Source: JAXLWB01 sp046328715 (GTDB lineage: Bacteria > Chloroflexota > Anaerolineae > Caldilineales > Caldilineaceae). From it: a stretch of DNA of 64,000 nt. The notes under the pieces are model-generated. The model ran no database searches. It was not told the origin of the DNA and was given only the letters and a program-made list of their open reading frames with translations. The stretch spans positions 248,001 through 312,000 of the forward strand of contig JAXLWB010000002.1 of NCBI GenBank assembly GCA_046328715.1, written 5' to 3'. Made by a program: the position numbers and the translations under genes. Positions 1-8,667 of the stretch are shown piece by piece. Every line of letters starts with the position of its first letter. The stretch's first letter is position 1.

Positions 1-138
1 TGTCGGTTGACTGGAAGTACGCACGATGGTTGGGGTAAAGAGATCGTTATTGCCGATAAACAGCCCCGCCCCAAACGCCACAGCTCCGAATACCCCAACT
101 CCAAGAAGGATGGCTACTACGATAATGAACCTTTTCAT
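1..138 (-). CDS. Partial membrane-anchored or exported protein (5' end)
   Basis: Reading leftward from an ATG at 138, an open frame of 46 codons runs off the window edge. It begins MKRF and then has about 22 hydrophobic residues (IIVVAILLGVGVFG and following), followed by a polar stretch. That is a signal peptide or N-terminal membrane anchor. A weak AAAGGG ribosome site lies upstream. Only the start is present, so no family can be named. It is on the same strand as the next gene but the terminator at 401-430 separates them. Confidence 0.6.
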   Translation of the reverse strand, partial: MKRFIIVVAILLGVGVFGAVAFGAGLFIGNNDLFTPTIVRTSSQPT

Positions 139-493
139 TCCATTCTACCCTTTGCTGCACCCTGCCCCTTACCCACCTGTAAGGTTTGACGACCTGGAAA
201 ATTGATGTAAGAAGATCCGCTGCCTAACATTTCTGCTTATTAGGAACTTGGATCAATTTTCCTCTTGTGAGGAATCTCTTACTAATAACACATCCAGTGG
301 TGCTTTGTCTGTAGGACAATCTTGATTGCATTACACCCACCGCACCGAGATAATTCAGAATTTATGCCATGGGGACTCAGTGCATAACCTGTGCCTGGCC
401 AAAAAAGAGAGCCATCCGTTGATGGCTCTCCGTCATTCTACCGATTGTGCAGGGTGTCAGGTACTGCCGATGTGAATCGCAACCTGTGCAATG
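139..493. other. Gene-poor gap
   Basis: No coding frame of good quality is seen on either strand. The only structure recognised is the terminator hairpin at 401-430 belonging to the gene to the right. The remainder presumably carries the promoter of the truncated left-edge gene, but no clear -35/-10 pair stands out. Confidence 0.5.
401..430 (-). terminator. Rho-independent terminator of the BI-1 gene
   Basis: A perfect 10-bp stem (GAGAGCCATC at 407-416 with GATGGCTCTC at 421-430) and a 4-nt loop are followed on the minus strand by six T (positions 406-401). It lies about 65 nt beyond the stop of the BI-1 gene, which is a textbook intrinsic terminator layout. Confidence 0.9.
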
Positions 494-1201
494 TTACCGT
501 CGGCGTCCACCCATCAAGCGCAACATGAAGAGGAACATGTTGATAAAGTCGAGGTAGAGTTTGAGCGCGCCATAGATGCCGAGCTTTGCGGCTGCCTCGC
601 CCTGCGTGCCGACCGAAGCGGCCATCCGTCCGATACGCTGTGTATCAAAGGCAGTTAGCCCCGTGAAGAGCAGCACGCCGACGACACTAATCAGCATATC
701 CAGCGGGCCGCTGCCCACGAAGATATTGATCACCATAGCGATCAACAGGCCGATCAATCCCATCATCAGATAGGTGCCCATCTTGGTCAGATCAACTTGG
801 GTGGTGTAACCGATGATCGACATGGCACCAAACAAGGCCGCGGTTGCGACAAAGGCGGTCGTAATCGTCGTTCCGCTATAGGCCAAAAGGATAATCGAAA
901 GGGTAAAGCCATTAAGCGCTGCATAGACAAAAAAGAGTCCGGTCGCCACAGCCGCCGAGAGTCGATTAAAGCCAAAGCTCAGCCCCATGACCATGCCCAA
1001 CTCTGCAACCATCGCTACAATCAAGATCACTGGATTGAGCGCAAGGTTGAGCAGCGGGGTACTCACCGTCAGAAAGGCCACAAGCGCAGTGAGTAACGTG
1101 CCAAGACCCATCCAGACATAGACCTGACGCATGATAGGTTGCAAGTTGACTCTACTCTCACTGGGGTAAGAGAACGATCCATCGCGATTGAAACTGTTCA
1201 T
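494..1201 (-). CDS. Bax inhibitor-1 / YccA family membrane protein
   Basis: The 235-residue protein has seven hydrophobic segments and the BI-1 family signature. Visible landmarks are the loop GLSFGFNRLSAAVATGLFF in the middle third and, near the C-terminus, GLTAFDTQRIGRMA followed by ALKLYLDFINMFLFMLRLM, which is the conserved acidic pore region of this family. The family comprises pH-sensitive calcium leak channels and, in bacteria, YbhL/YccA proteins that associate with FtsH. The start at 1201 is chosen because GAGGAGGAAG stands just upstream; an in-frame start 42 nt further out has no such site. It is monocistronic, with its own terminator, and an insertion sequence lies 96 bp upstream of the start. 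Confidence 0.93.
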   Translation of the reverse strand: MNSFNRDGSFSYPSESRVNLQPIMRQVYVWMGLGTLLTALVAFLTVSTPLLNLALNPVILIVAMVAELGMVMGLSFGFNRLSAAVATGLFFVYAALNGFTLSIILLAYSGTTITTAFVATAALFGAMSIIGYTTQVDLTKMGTYLMMGLIGLLIAMVINIFVGSGPLDMLISVVGVLLFTGLTAFDTQRIGRMAASVGTQGEAAAKLGIYGALKLYLDFINMFLFMLRLMGGRRR

Positions 1202-1287
1202 TATCTTCCTCCTCAATATACGTTTGCGTTGACGCAGGTACACTTATACCACAACAAACCCAGTACCCTTGTCGCAACCGCTTGTAC

Positions 1288-1296
1288 AGCTAACCC
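1288..1296. repeat. Target-site duplication, left copy
   Basis: AGCTAACCC at 1288-1296 is repeated exactly at 2720-2728, immediately outside the two inverted terminal repeats. Nine base pairs is within the range usual for IS4-family insertions. Confidence 0.85.
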
Positions 1297-2719
1297 CATT
1301 GGTGACAAATTAAGCGTTTAGAGCGATTGTCAACTTGAGGGAGAGAAGAGTTGACGGTTGGTCAGAACGGATAGATTTAAGAATGCCCAGGCGTTTGACA
1401 TTGGCAACAAGATAATCAATCAGGTTGTCGGCATTCCCCTTGTGATGAGTCCTAGCAAAGAAAGGAAGCGAGCGATAGACCATCTCCATAGAAATGCGAG
1501 CAAAGGGTTTGTTGAGTTGCTGAGCGACTTGGTCGGTCAGGTCAACCAGAATATAGAGAATCCAGGTCGCCCAGAGTTGCATTTGTGCAGCATTCTGAGC
1601 CGAACAATGAAAGAAAAGCTAAACCGAGCAGGCGTTTGACAATGGCATAGGCATCTTCAATTCGCCAGCGTTGCCAGTAAAGAGCCACGGCATACTCAAC
1701 GGGAAGATGCGATGCATCGAGGTCGTTGGTGAGATAGCGATACCGCTTGCCGTGATAGAGGATTGAATCAGGCGCACTTGCTGGCGGTCATCACCTTGTC
1801 AATCAACCGATTTGGTCATGCACCACAGCAGTTTTGAGCAGCAACGATTCCCCCTGGAATGCCAGATTGCTCTTGGCACGTGTGATGAAAAAGACACCTT
1901 GTTCACCAAGGTGGCGGAAGAAAAGTATTGGTGAAACCCAAATCGAAAATGAGCAGGCTGCCTGTGAGCAGATGGGAGCGCACTTTGTCGAGAAAGCTTT
2001 GGTCATGCGCTTGTGCATCTTCTTCATACCAAACCTGGGTAGGCAGGCGAGTGACGATATCCAGAATCGCTAACATGCGTCCCGCCAATGGATTCTTTTC
2101 ATTCTCCTGCAACAACCCGACCTTGCACAAGAGTGCATCCAGAGTTGAGCCATCGCAGGCGCAAACCTGAGTGTATTGCCTTTTCGCCCAGGCAAGTTCA
2201 GCGGGTAAGGGGCGGCTGCGTTCAAACTGCGTTTTGCCAGTCCAGGCAATAGCTCAAGCAGAACTTGCAGAAACAACTCTGCTGGCAACATACGCAAGCG
2301 AGTCGAGAGTGCTTGTTGCGTTAAGCCTTGTAGAGGGCGACCCACAAAACACATTCTTCGTGCACCAGTCGCACCATTTCGCAGATGCTGCCGGTTTGCT
2401 GCCAGAGCAGACTCAATACTAAGGCCATCATCACGGGTAACGTCAGGATGCGGGCACGCAGCCCAAGCGCTTCGTATACAGCGATTTGCGCCAGGGTCGC
2501 TGGATGCACAATAGCGTGGAGCCGTTCTACCACTTGTTCATCTGGCAATTCGCTGCTCAACCGTTTGCTCCGAACGCTGAACCGCTCGCGTGTGTCGCAC
2601 ACTGCTTGCTTTTTTTAGTTTTATTTTCTTTTTCTGGTTCGCTCATCCTTTCATTTTACAGGCTTGTCTGCTCTCCCCAGATTTGACAACCTCTGTAAAT
2701 GCTTAATTTGTTACTGATG
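1297..2719 (-). mobile_element. IS4-type insertion sequence, ends intact, transposase decayed
   Basis: The element is 1423 bp. Its left end 1297-1333 and right end 2683-2719 form 37-bp imperfect inverted repeats (30 of 37 positions match), sharing ACAAATTAAGC in the middle and TTGTCAA at the inner side. Direct 9-bp duplications AGCTAACCC flank both ends. It contains a single transposase reading on the minus strand, broken by frameshifts. Size, duplication length and the transposase motifs all agree with the IS4 superfamily. Because both ends and the duplication are nearly intact while the gene is ruined, the copy could still be moved in trans. Confidence 0.88.
1310..2646 (-). pseudogene. IS4-family transposase, multiple frameshifts
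   Basis: Joined across at least four frameshifts and two or more in-frame stops, the minus strand encodes a recognisable IS4 transposase. The DDE residues can all be found: first Asp in CACDGSTLDALL (codon 2152-2154), second Asp in LLIFDLGFTN (codon 1942-1944) and Glu in YWQRWRIEDAYAIVK (codon 1656-1658). The last fits the Y-2-R-3-E-6-K signature of the family exactly. The N-terminal part (VVERLHAIVHPATLAQ) begins after 2646. Frame changes fall near 2610 (a run of seven T), 2340, 2225 and 1920, and stops near 1790-1800. The C-terminal segment MQLWATWILYILVDLTDQV runs to the stop at 1310. Confidence 0.88.
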
Positions 2720-2728
2720 AGCTAACCC
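2720..2728. repeat. Target-site duplication, right copy
   Basis: Second copy of AGCTAACCC directly outside the right inverted repeat of the IS element (see 1288-1296). Confidence 0.85.
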
Positions 2729-2918
2729 ATAAATCAGTGCATTTTGTGAACATTATACTCCACAGTGACTTGGAGATCATTAGTATAACCGATCTCTTAG
2801 GTTAAGGCCAGTTCAAGAAATCGGGCAGCTTTACCCAGGTAGGCCCGTCACTTGAGTAGCTGATTTTCAGACACACATTCTTATAGTATAGACGCTATCG
2901 CACGAGGGAATCGGTATT

Positions 2919-3689
2919 TTACGTTACTTCTCGGGCACCTGTCATGATGGCAACCGCGTCGGACATGCTACATTCGTTCGGATGGACTATAGCCACGCGC
3001 CGTCCCAAGCGTTGGATATGAATACGATCCGCCAGTTCGAAAACCTGCGGCATGTTGTGACTGATCAAAATCACGGGCAGTCCACGCCTACGCACCTCCT
3101 GAATCAGTTCGACCACCATGCGTGATTCTTTGACCCCGAGTGCCGCTGTCGGTTCATCCATAATGATGACGTTGCTGGCAAAGGCCACACTGCGCGCCAC
3201 TGCCACCGCTTGGCGTTGCCCGCCGGAAAGGGTGCCCACCGGCTGTTGCATCGACTTGATGCCGATCTTCAACTCTTGCATGTAGCCAGTTGTGGCTTCG
3301 AGCATGCGGCGCTTGTCCAACATGCGTAGAACCGAGCCAAGCCAGTTGTCACGTCGCATCTCACGTCCGAGGAAGATATTCTCGACCACATTCAGCGCAG
3401 GGGCAACCGCCAGGTCCTGATAGACGGTTTCGATACCGTGGCGACGCGCATCAATCGGGCTGTGAAAGTGGACCTGCTGGCCATGCAAGAAAATCTGCCC
3501 CGAATCGGGGATCAGCGCGCCTGCCAGCGCTTTAATCAGCGTCGATTTGCCAGCACCGTTGTCGCCGATCACGGCCAAAATTTCGCCAGGATAGAGGTCA
3601 AAGTCGGCACCATCCAAGGCAATCACCTGACCGAAATGTTTCACCAACCCGCGAGCCTCCAGAATTGGGCCTTTTTGCTCTTCGCTCAT
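2919..3689 (-). CDS. Sugar ABC transporter, single-domain ATPase (FrcA-type)
   Basis: The 256-residue cytoplasmic ATPase powers the importer encoded upstream on the same strand. Walker A is GDNGAGKS at 42-49, the Q-loop follows in TVYQDL near 90, the signature LSGGQ is at 154-158, Walker B VIIMDEP at 174-180 and the switch His lies in LISHNM. It carries one ATPase domain, unlike the RbsA/AraG class with two (compare 40776-42269). That is the arrangement of fructose importers of the Frc type. Its start overlaps the permease stop by 4 nt, so the two are translationally coupled. It is the last gene of the operon. The substrate is inferred only from family type. Confidence 0.93.
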   Translation of the reverse strand: MSEEQKGPILEARGLVKHFGQVIALDGADFDLYPGEILAVIGDNGAGKSTLIKALAGALIPDSGQIFLHGQQVHFHSPIDARRHGIETVYQDLAVAPALNVVENIFLGREMRRDNWLGSVLRMLDKRRMLEATTGYMQELKIGIKSMQQPVGTLSGGQRQAVAVARSVAFASNVIIMDEPTAALGVKESRMVVELIQEVRRRGLPVILISHNMPQVFELADRIHIQRLGRRVAIVHPNECSMSDAVAIMTGAREVT

Positions 3690-4693
3690 GTTTGCCCCCG
3701 GTGTGAAAGCTGATCAACAGAGACGGCCAGAATCACCAAAACACCAGTGATCAGCACCTGGTAGATCGAGGGAATGCCAATCAGCAACAGGCCATTGCGA
3801 AAGATACCAACAATCAGTGCGCCGATCAGTGTACCTATGATATTGCCGCGACCACCAAAGAGACTGGTTCCACCCAACACCACCGCAGTGATACTGTCCA
3901 GATTGGCCGTCTGACCTGCCTGTGGATCGCCGACCTGGGTGCGTGCTACCAGAAGGAGTCCAGCCAACCCATAAAGCAATCCAGCCAATGTATAGACACT
4001 AATCAGCAAACGCGTAGTGGAAATACCAGCCAGGCGGGCCGCCTCCGGGTTGTTACCCACGGCATAGACGTGTCGCCCCCAGGCCGTTTGATGCAGCACA
4101 AACCAGATCAACAAGAAGAGAGCCAACATCACCACTGAACCATAGGTGATGGCCGTTTGGCCAATAGTGAAGGTATTGCCCAGCAGGGTCAATGTTTCTG
4201 GAAGATTAGCAATCGTGGTTGTTGTATAAATGCGCACCGCAGCGAAGGCAATATTCAGTGTACCCAGGGTCACAATAAAGGGAGGCAGGCGTACAAAGGT
4301 GATCAGCGCGCCATTGAGTAGCCCAAACGCCATACTCAACAAAAGGCCGATTGCAATCGCCAACACAGGATTCAACCCATAATCAACGGCAAAACTCGTC
4401 ATAATCACCGAGCCAAAGGCCATCACCATGCCGTTGGAAAGATCGATCCCAGCAGTGAGGATCACTAGGGTTTGGCCAATCGCCAAGGTGCCCACCACCA
4501 CCACTTGTTGCACAATCAAGGACCAATTCTGGCCAGTGAGAAATCGATCGGTTTGTGAGGTAAAGAAGGCACTGGTCAACAGGAGAGCCAGCAAAGGTCC
4601 TACCGTGGGAATCGAAAAGAGTTGAACCAACCCGCTACGGAGCTGGTTTCCTATTGCCTCATTGGAACGTTTACGTACAAGAGCATTTGCCAT
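3686..4693 (-). CDS. Sugar ABC transporter permease (FrcC/RbsC-type)
   Basis: The 335-residue inner membrane protein has about eight to ten hydrophobic helices. It carries the BPD_transp_2 family landmarks ILTAGIDLSNGMVMAFGS early and GTSLFGGRGNIIGTLIGAL late. It forms the channel of a monosaccharide importer together with the ATPase downstream (4-nt overlap) and the binding lipoprotein upstream. A long perfect hairpin at 4741-4785 lies between it and the binding-protein gene and could lower its expression relative to that protein. The first residues are polar and basic, consistent with a cytoplasmic N-terminus. Confidence 0.93.
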   Translation of the reverse strand: MANALVRKRSNEAIGNQLRSGLVQLFSIPTVGPLLALLLTSAFFTSQTDRFLTGQNWSLIVQQVVVVGTLAIGQTLVILTAGIDLSNGMVMAFGSVIMTSFAVDYGLNPVLAIAIGLLLSMAFGLLNGALITFVRLPPFIVTLGTLNIAFAAVRIYTTTTIANLPETLTLLGNTFTIGQTAITYGSVVMLALFLLIWFVLHQTAWGRHVYAVGNNPEAARLAGISTTRLLISVYTLAGLLYGLAGLLLVARTQVGDPQAGQTANLDSITAVVLGGTSLFGGRGNIIGTLIGALIVGIFRNGLLLIGIPSIYQVLITGVLVILAVSVDQLSHRGQT

Positions 4694-4740
4694 GATAACT
4701 CACGAGGTTGGCCCCGATTTGAAGCGCAGGGCGCTGAGAT

Positions 4741-4785
4741 CACAACATGGCAAGATGACTTTTCGCGTCATCTTGCCATGTTGTG
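4741..4785. promoter_or_regulatory. Intercistronic 19-bp perfect stem-loop
   Basis: CACAACATGGCAAGATGAC (4741-4759) pairs perfectly with 4767-4785 across a 7-nt loop. It sits in the 113-nt gap between the sugar-binding protein gene and the permease gene of one operon. There is no T run after it on the minus strand, so it looks like an mRNA-stabilising or partial-termination hairpin rather than a full terminator. Confidence 0.75.
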
Positions 4786-4806
4786 CCCGGTCAAAATAGT
4801 CGTACC

Positions 4807-5967
4807 CTATTGTCCCCAGCAGTTAGCCAGACCAAAGGTAGTATCTTTGCTATCTACACCTTGCGCAGTCTTATCCGCAATCAAAGTCACTCCTGTATCC
4901 GTATAGCCGGAAACCTTAGTGCCATCTTTGACTGCGCCCACAATGGCATCAACACCCATCGACGCCATCTTGAGAGGGTATTGCTGCGAAGTCGCTGCAA
5001 TTTTTCCATCCTTTACACCTTGCACACCGGCACAACCACCGTCTACCGAGACCACGATCACATCTTTATCCTTGCCAGCAGCTTTGAGCGCTGTATTCGC
5101 ACCAAAGGCAGCCGGTTCGTTGACAGTATAGACGACGTTGATGTCGGGATCCTTGGTCAGGCAGTTTTCCATCGCAGGCTGTGACTTTTCGGTAGCACCG
5201 TTGGTATCGGCCTGGCAGACGATCTGCGCATCACCTTCAGCGATGCCAAAACCCTTGAGGAAGCCATCATGGCGCTGTTTGCTGACGGTTGTTCCAGCTG
5301 TGCCATCGAGCATGGCAATCTTGGCGGGTTTGCCAGCGAGAGCGGCTTTGGCATATTCACCGATCAGTTGGCCAGCCTTGACATTATCCGTGGCAAAGAG
5401 CGCATCAGAGGCATCCTGCGGATCGAGCGGTGTGTCCAATGCAATCACCACAACCCCGGCATCGCGTGCCTTTTTCACTGTCGGTACAATCGCAGTTGAA
5501 TCGTTAGCAGTAATTAAAATTCCTTTGACCCCAGCGTTGATCATATTTTCAATGGCCGTCACCTGGGTTTCATTGTCCCCATCAAAGTTGCCGGCAGCGG
5601 TCAAAAGTTTGACGCCTTTGGCAGTCGCTTCTTGCTCAGCCCCTTCTTTCATCTTCACGAAAAATGGGTTCACTTCGGTTTTTGTGATCAGTCCAACCGG
5701 GATTTCGCCGCCTGCGGCTGTCGGGGAAACCGTGGTTGTGCTGGTCACTGTATTGGTTTCAGTCGTTGTCACGGTCGTGGAGGTATTAGATGTTGCAGTA
5801 GCGGCAGGAGTGTTGGTAGGAGCAGCCGCAGCCACTGGTGTATCCGTTGCCGCGGCAGCCGTCGGTGTGGGTGCGCTTGACGTGGAGGAGGAACCGCAAC
5901 CCGCCAGTGGGATTGCCATCACTAAGGCCAGCCCAATCCACGTAGAAACTCGTCGCATTCGTTGCAT
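4807..5967 (-). CDS. Sugar ABC transporter substrate-binding lipoprotein
   Basis: The 386-residue precursor has a basic start, a hydrophobic core and a lipobox LAGC at 21-24, so the mature protein is lipid-anchored at the cell surface. Residues 25-90 are a Ser/Thr/Ala/Pro-rich tether. The rest is a periplasmic-binding-protein type 1 fold: GLITKTEVNPFFVKMKEGA opens the sugar-binding domain, INAGVKGILITANDST and ALDTPLDP follow, and VVSVDGGCAGVQGVKDG lies near the end. This is the Peripla_BP_4 (ribose/fructose) type. AAGGAGAT stands 5 nt before the ATG. It is the first gene of the binding protein-permease-ATPase operon. The precise sugar cannot be read from sequence. Confidence 0.93.
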   Translation of the reverse strand: MQRMRRVSTWIGLALVMAIPLAGCGSSSTSSAPTPTAAAATDTPVAAAAPTNTPAATATSNTSTTVTTTETNTVTSTTTVSPTAAGGEIPVGLITKTEVNPFFVKMKEGAEQEATAKGVKLLTAAGNFDGDNETQVTAIENMINAGVKGILITANDSTAIVPTVKKARDAGVVVIALDTPLDPQDASDALFATDNVKAGQLIGEYAKAALAGKPAKIAMLDGTAGTTVSKQRHDGFLKGFGIAEGDAQIVCQADTNGATEKSQPAMENCLTKDPDINVVYTVNEPAAFGANTALKAAGKDKDVIVVSVDGGCAGVQGVKDGKIAATSQQYPLKMASMGVDAIVGAVKDGTKVSGYTDTGVTLIADKTAQGVDSKDTTFGLANCWGQ

Positions 5968-6004
5968 ATGGATCTCCTTCTAAACTAATTTATCAACTGC
6001 TCAC

Positions 6005-6035
6005 TGACTGCCACTCACCCAACGAGTGACAGTCA
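6005..6035. promoter_or_regulatory. Stem-loop in the leader of the sugar operon
   Basis: TGACTGCCACTC (6005-6016) and GAGTGACAGTCA (6024-6035) pair over 12 positions with one mismatch and a 7-nt loop. It lies between the lipoprotein stop (6139) and the binding-protein start (5967) on the same strand. It may terminate upstream transcription or act in the leader; no T run follows. Confidence 0.45.
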
Positions 6036-6138
6036 CAGGAAAGCAGAATCGCATGAATCAAGCTAAACTCGGTATGAGAGTCGGAGTTTTCCAGTCGCAT
6101 TCCCGAAAGAAAATTCCAGTTCTCATTACAAACGCAAT

Positions 6139-6681
6139 TTAACTGCCCAATTTGACCGTTAGCGTCCCCGATGCGGTTTGTACAGATGCGGCAACGCCGA
6201 AATTAGCGCCAGCCAAGACACTGTTGATCTGGCCGCTGATGGTCGATAACAGCAGGTCGCTCACGCTCATGTTGCCCATGCCAGCTTGCTGTAGATTAAC
6301 GACAACATGTTTATTTTCGACGTTCACCTTACCTGCCAAATCCAACGTTTCCCCAGCGCGCAGTACATGCGGCTTCAAAACGACACGTAGGTAGATCTCA
6401 TTGTTTGGCTCGAACCAGGCGTGGATGGCGGTAACTGGCATGTTGGGACCACTATTGCTCGTCAACAGTCCACTGATAAGACTACTGAACTGGTTCTCTG
6501 TCCACTCTACTTTTCCAGATAACAAACCTGACATGGCTGCATTTTGTCCGTCGATTGCATCTTGCTGCGTAATTGAAATGGTACGTGTCGGCATCTTGAC
6601 TGCACTTGCTGTACAGCCAACCAGTGTGACCATCAACAGAAGTGCAACCAGCGTAAAACCCAAGTTTCGTTTTCTGAGCAT
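6139..6681 (-). CDS. Lipoprotein of unknown function
   Basis: The 180-residue precursor starts MLRKRN, has a hydrophobic core and a lipobox TLVGC ending at Cys23. The start at 6681 is favoured over an in-frame one 54 nt upstream because GGAG lies 10 nt before it and the signal peptide then begins correctly. The mature part is mixed polar/hydrophobic with beta-rich segments (IHAWFEPNNEIYLRVVLKP, GKVNVENKHVVVNLQQ) and ends VKLGS. The alternating pattern suggests a lipid- or ligand-binding beta sheet, but I do not recognise the family. It is tandem with the DUF2780 gene, 76 nt downstream of it. Confidence 0.75.
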   Translation of the reverse strand: MLRKRNLGFTLVALLLMVTLVGCTASAVKMPTRTISITQQDAIDGQNAAMSGLLSGKVEWTENQFSSLISGLLTSNSGPNMPVTAIHAWFEPNNEIYLRVVLKPHVLRAGETLDLAGKVNVENKHVVVNLQQAGMGNMSVSDLLLSTISGQINSVLAGANFGVAASVQTASGTLTVKLGS

Positions 6682-6757
6682 AGTTTTTTCTCCTTGTTGT
6701 ACCAGTTGTTTAGCCATGACTACGGGCGAATTCATGACGTTTGCACCGCAACTGGTC

Positions 6758-7150
6758 TTATTTCAACACATTTTGCAAAAGTGCAGCTACCTGTGAGCCG
6801 CCCTTTTGTTGCACAAAGGCAACAACGCTAGATACAAACGGAGCAATCTGACTCTTATCCAGCCCTAGATCGGAAAAGCCGCTTGCCAATGTAGTCAAAC
6901 CACCCAGTTCAGCGGCTTTTCCACCGAAGGAGGAAACAGCACCACCGAGTAGGCCTCCAATACCAGATGGCACAGGGGCTTGCGCAATGAGGCTATTCGC
7001 ATTGGGAATAAATTGGGCCACCTTATCGAAGTTGGGTTCGCCCAACTGATCTTTGGCAAACTTCAATACCAAGCCCAACCCACCTTGAGCCTGCTGTTGG
7101 CTGATGCCCAATTGATTACCCAACTGCGTAACCAGATTTGTAGCGTCCAT
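6758..7150 (-). CDS. DUF2780 family protein
   Basis: This is a 130-residue soluble protein, mostly helical. Its N-terminal segment LVTQLGNQLGISQQQAQGG and a Gly-rich centre (SGIGGLLGGAVSSFGGKAAE) match the DUF2780 family, once noted as VcgC/VcgE-like proteins. Function is unknown. The start MDATN at 7150 is chosen because AAAGGAAA precedes it; an upstream in-frame start lacks a ribosome site. It probably shares a transcript with the lipoprotein gene downstream. Confidence 0.8.
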   Translation of the reverse strand: MDATNLVTQLGNQLGISQQQAQGGLGLVLKFAKDQLGEPNFDKVAQFIPNANSLIAQAPVPSGIGGLLGGAVSSFGGKAAELGGLTTLASGFSDLGLDKSQIAPFVSSVVAFVQQKGGSQVAALLQNVLK

Positions 7151-7458
7151 GAAATTTTCCTTTGGTTGGAGGACGTATCTAATACCAATTGTCCTCTGAA
7201 AAGCCATCAATTTCGGCCATAGGTAGGAGGAAAATTCATTGGCTTTTGTAACCGCAATTGGTATAGGTCCTGTTTGGGAATTTACGAGAATTTGCGTGAA
7301 TCTGTGTCTTCTTTGTCCCCGAAAAAATGGAGTACACAGACACTATATCAAGAGAGGTGAGGGAGGAGCCTTATGACGAGGTCAAGCATTGCTTAACTGA
7401 ATATTAACTCCAATCGCCGCAGAGTTTAGATTGGCAGCAACGAACTTCAGACGATCCT
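7151..7458. other. Gap between DUF2780 and glycosyltransferase genes
   Basis: Both neighbours are on the minus strand. The only structure seen is the imperfect inverted repeat at 7182-7264. No terminator with a T run and no convincing promoter pair was recognised. Confidence 0.45.
7182..7264. repeat. Imperfect inverted repeat upstream of DUF2780
   Basis: Outer ATACCAATTG (7182-7191) matches CAATTGGTAT (7255-7264) inverted, and inner AAAAGCC matches GGCTTTT, with unmatched bases between. The arms are 24 nt with about 17 matches and a 35-nt centre. It could be a regulatory site or a small decayed mobile repeat. Confidence 0.35.
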
Positions 7459-8667
7459 TCAAACATCGACTGCTTGAAAAATGCCCGACCAAGCTGGATG
7501 AAGCAGGGTACCCAGCGCAGCTTGTTTATACCACTCAGTGTATTGTTCAACGATCTTATTGTGGGCGTGCAAACTTGCCTTTTGTTGATTGGCATGGCTC
7601 ATGGCAGGCCATTGTTCAGGATGTGAGATTAAGGTTCGAATCTTGCGAGCCACGTCAAAGGCATTGCCAGCACTGAAGAGATAGCCATTGATACCTGGTT
7701 TGACCAATTCAGGCAAGGCACGAGCGTCTGCCGCCAAAATTGGCAGACCACTTGCCATCGCCTCTAGGGTGGCGATGCTTTGCAATTCAGCGTGGCTGGG
7801 CATGGCAAAGATGTCAGCACTGTTGAGGAGAAAGGGCAGATCCTCATCTGGCACAAAGCCGGCAAAGATCACGCTGTCGCCCAGTCCATATTCTTCGACC
7901 ATCTTTTCCAACTCAGGACGAAAGCCGCCCTTGCCAGCCAGGACAAGTTGAATATTGCCTCCCGTCACCTGGGACCAACCACGCAAGAGCACATCCAAAT
8001 CCTTCTCTCGGTCAATGCGACCCACGTAGAGAAAAATAAGCTTGTCTGCAGCAATCTTGTACTTTTGACGAATCTCCAATCGATCCAACGTGGGGCGAGG
8101 GTGAAACCGTTCAAGCTCCACACCGCATGAGATCGCAGTCACAGGGACATGGATGCGCTGCGAACGCAAGATGGCAGCCGCCGTCTCCGTGGGGGTAGAT
8201 ACGGCGCTTAACTGGTTATAGACCGCCAGCATCGCAGACCAGAGCAAGTAATCGAGCGGCTTATGAAGCCATTGGGAAAAGGGCAGGTTATCGGTCAGAT
8301 TCTCGGGCAGAAAATGGTTGGTGCCTACTGCCAAAATGCCACGATTCTTGGCCGCAGAAAGCACAGTGTGGCTGAGAAAATAGTGATCTTGGATATGAAC
8401 AACATCCGGTTTGTTGGCCGAGATCGTCTCCTCCACCAACGAGCCAGAAAATGCAGTGATGTTGGTGTTGTCGATCAGTGCCAATGCAGGGACCGTTTGA
8501 ACCTGAACGCCATGAGTGGTGGTCAAGCTTGCTGTTCCACTGTCCGACGGCGCAAGTACGGTCACATCGTGTCCTGTCGCAGCCAAGCCTTCCGCTAGAT
8601 TAATCGTAAAAACTGCCTGCCCATTGTCGCGCCGGTAGTAAGCCTGGCCAGCAAGCAAAATATTCAT
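7459..8667 (-). CDS. Glycosyltransferase family 4
   Basis: The 402-residue cytoplasmic enzyme has a GT-B fold. The N-terminal donor-independent half starts MNILLAGQAYYRRDNGQA, with a Gly-containing loop that binds the acceptor. The C-terminal half contains FLYVGRIDREKD near 212-223 and the family E-x7-E motif, Glu294 to Glu302, in HAELQSIATLEAMASG. Retaining GT4 enzymes transfer a sugar from a nucleotide-sugar to lipids, glycans or small molecules. No polysaccharide cluster surrounds it, so the acceptor is unknown. It is monocistronic, with about 300 nt of non-coding DNA on both sides. Confidence 0.93.
   Translation of the reverse strand: MNILLAGQAYYRRDNGQAVFTINLAEGLAATGHDVTVLAPSDSGTASLTTTHGVQVQTVPALALIDNTNITAFSGSLVEETISANKPDVVHIQDHYFLSHTVLSAAKNRGILAVGTNHFLPENLTDNLPFSQWLHKPLDYLLWSAMLAVYNQLSAVSTPTETAAAILRSQRIHVPVTAISCGVELERFHPRPTLDRLEIRQKYKIAADKLIFLYVGRIDREKDLDVLLRGWSQVTGGNIQLVLAGKGGFRPELEKMVEEYGLGDSVIFAGFVPDEDLPFLLNSADIFAMPSHAELQSIATLEAMASGLPILAADARALPELVKPGINGYLFSAGNAFDVARKIRTLISHPEQWPAMSHANQQKASLHAHNKIVEQYTEWYKQAALGTLLHPAWSGIFQAVDV

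Noticed and set aside
5138..5983. A 281-codon open frame on the plus strand over the sugar-binding protein gene
   Set aside because: It is the complement of a well-supported lipoprotein gene, is rich in Ser/Ala/Val as expected of an antisense frame, and has no family motif or ribosome site.
7630..7650. GGTTCGAATC resembling a tRNA T-arm
   Set aside because: It lies inside the glycosyltransferase coding sequence and there is no acceptor, D or anticodon stem around it.
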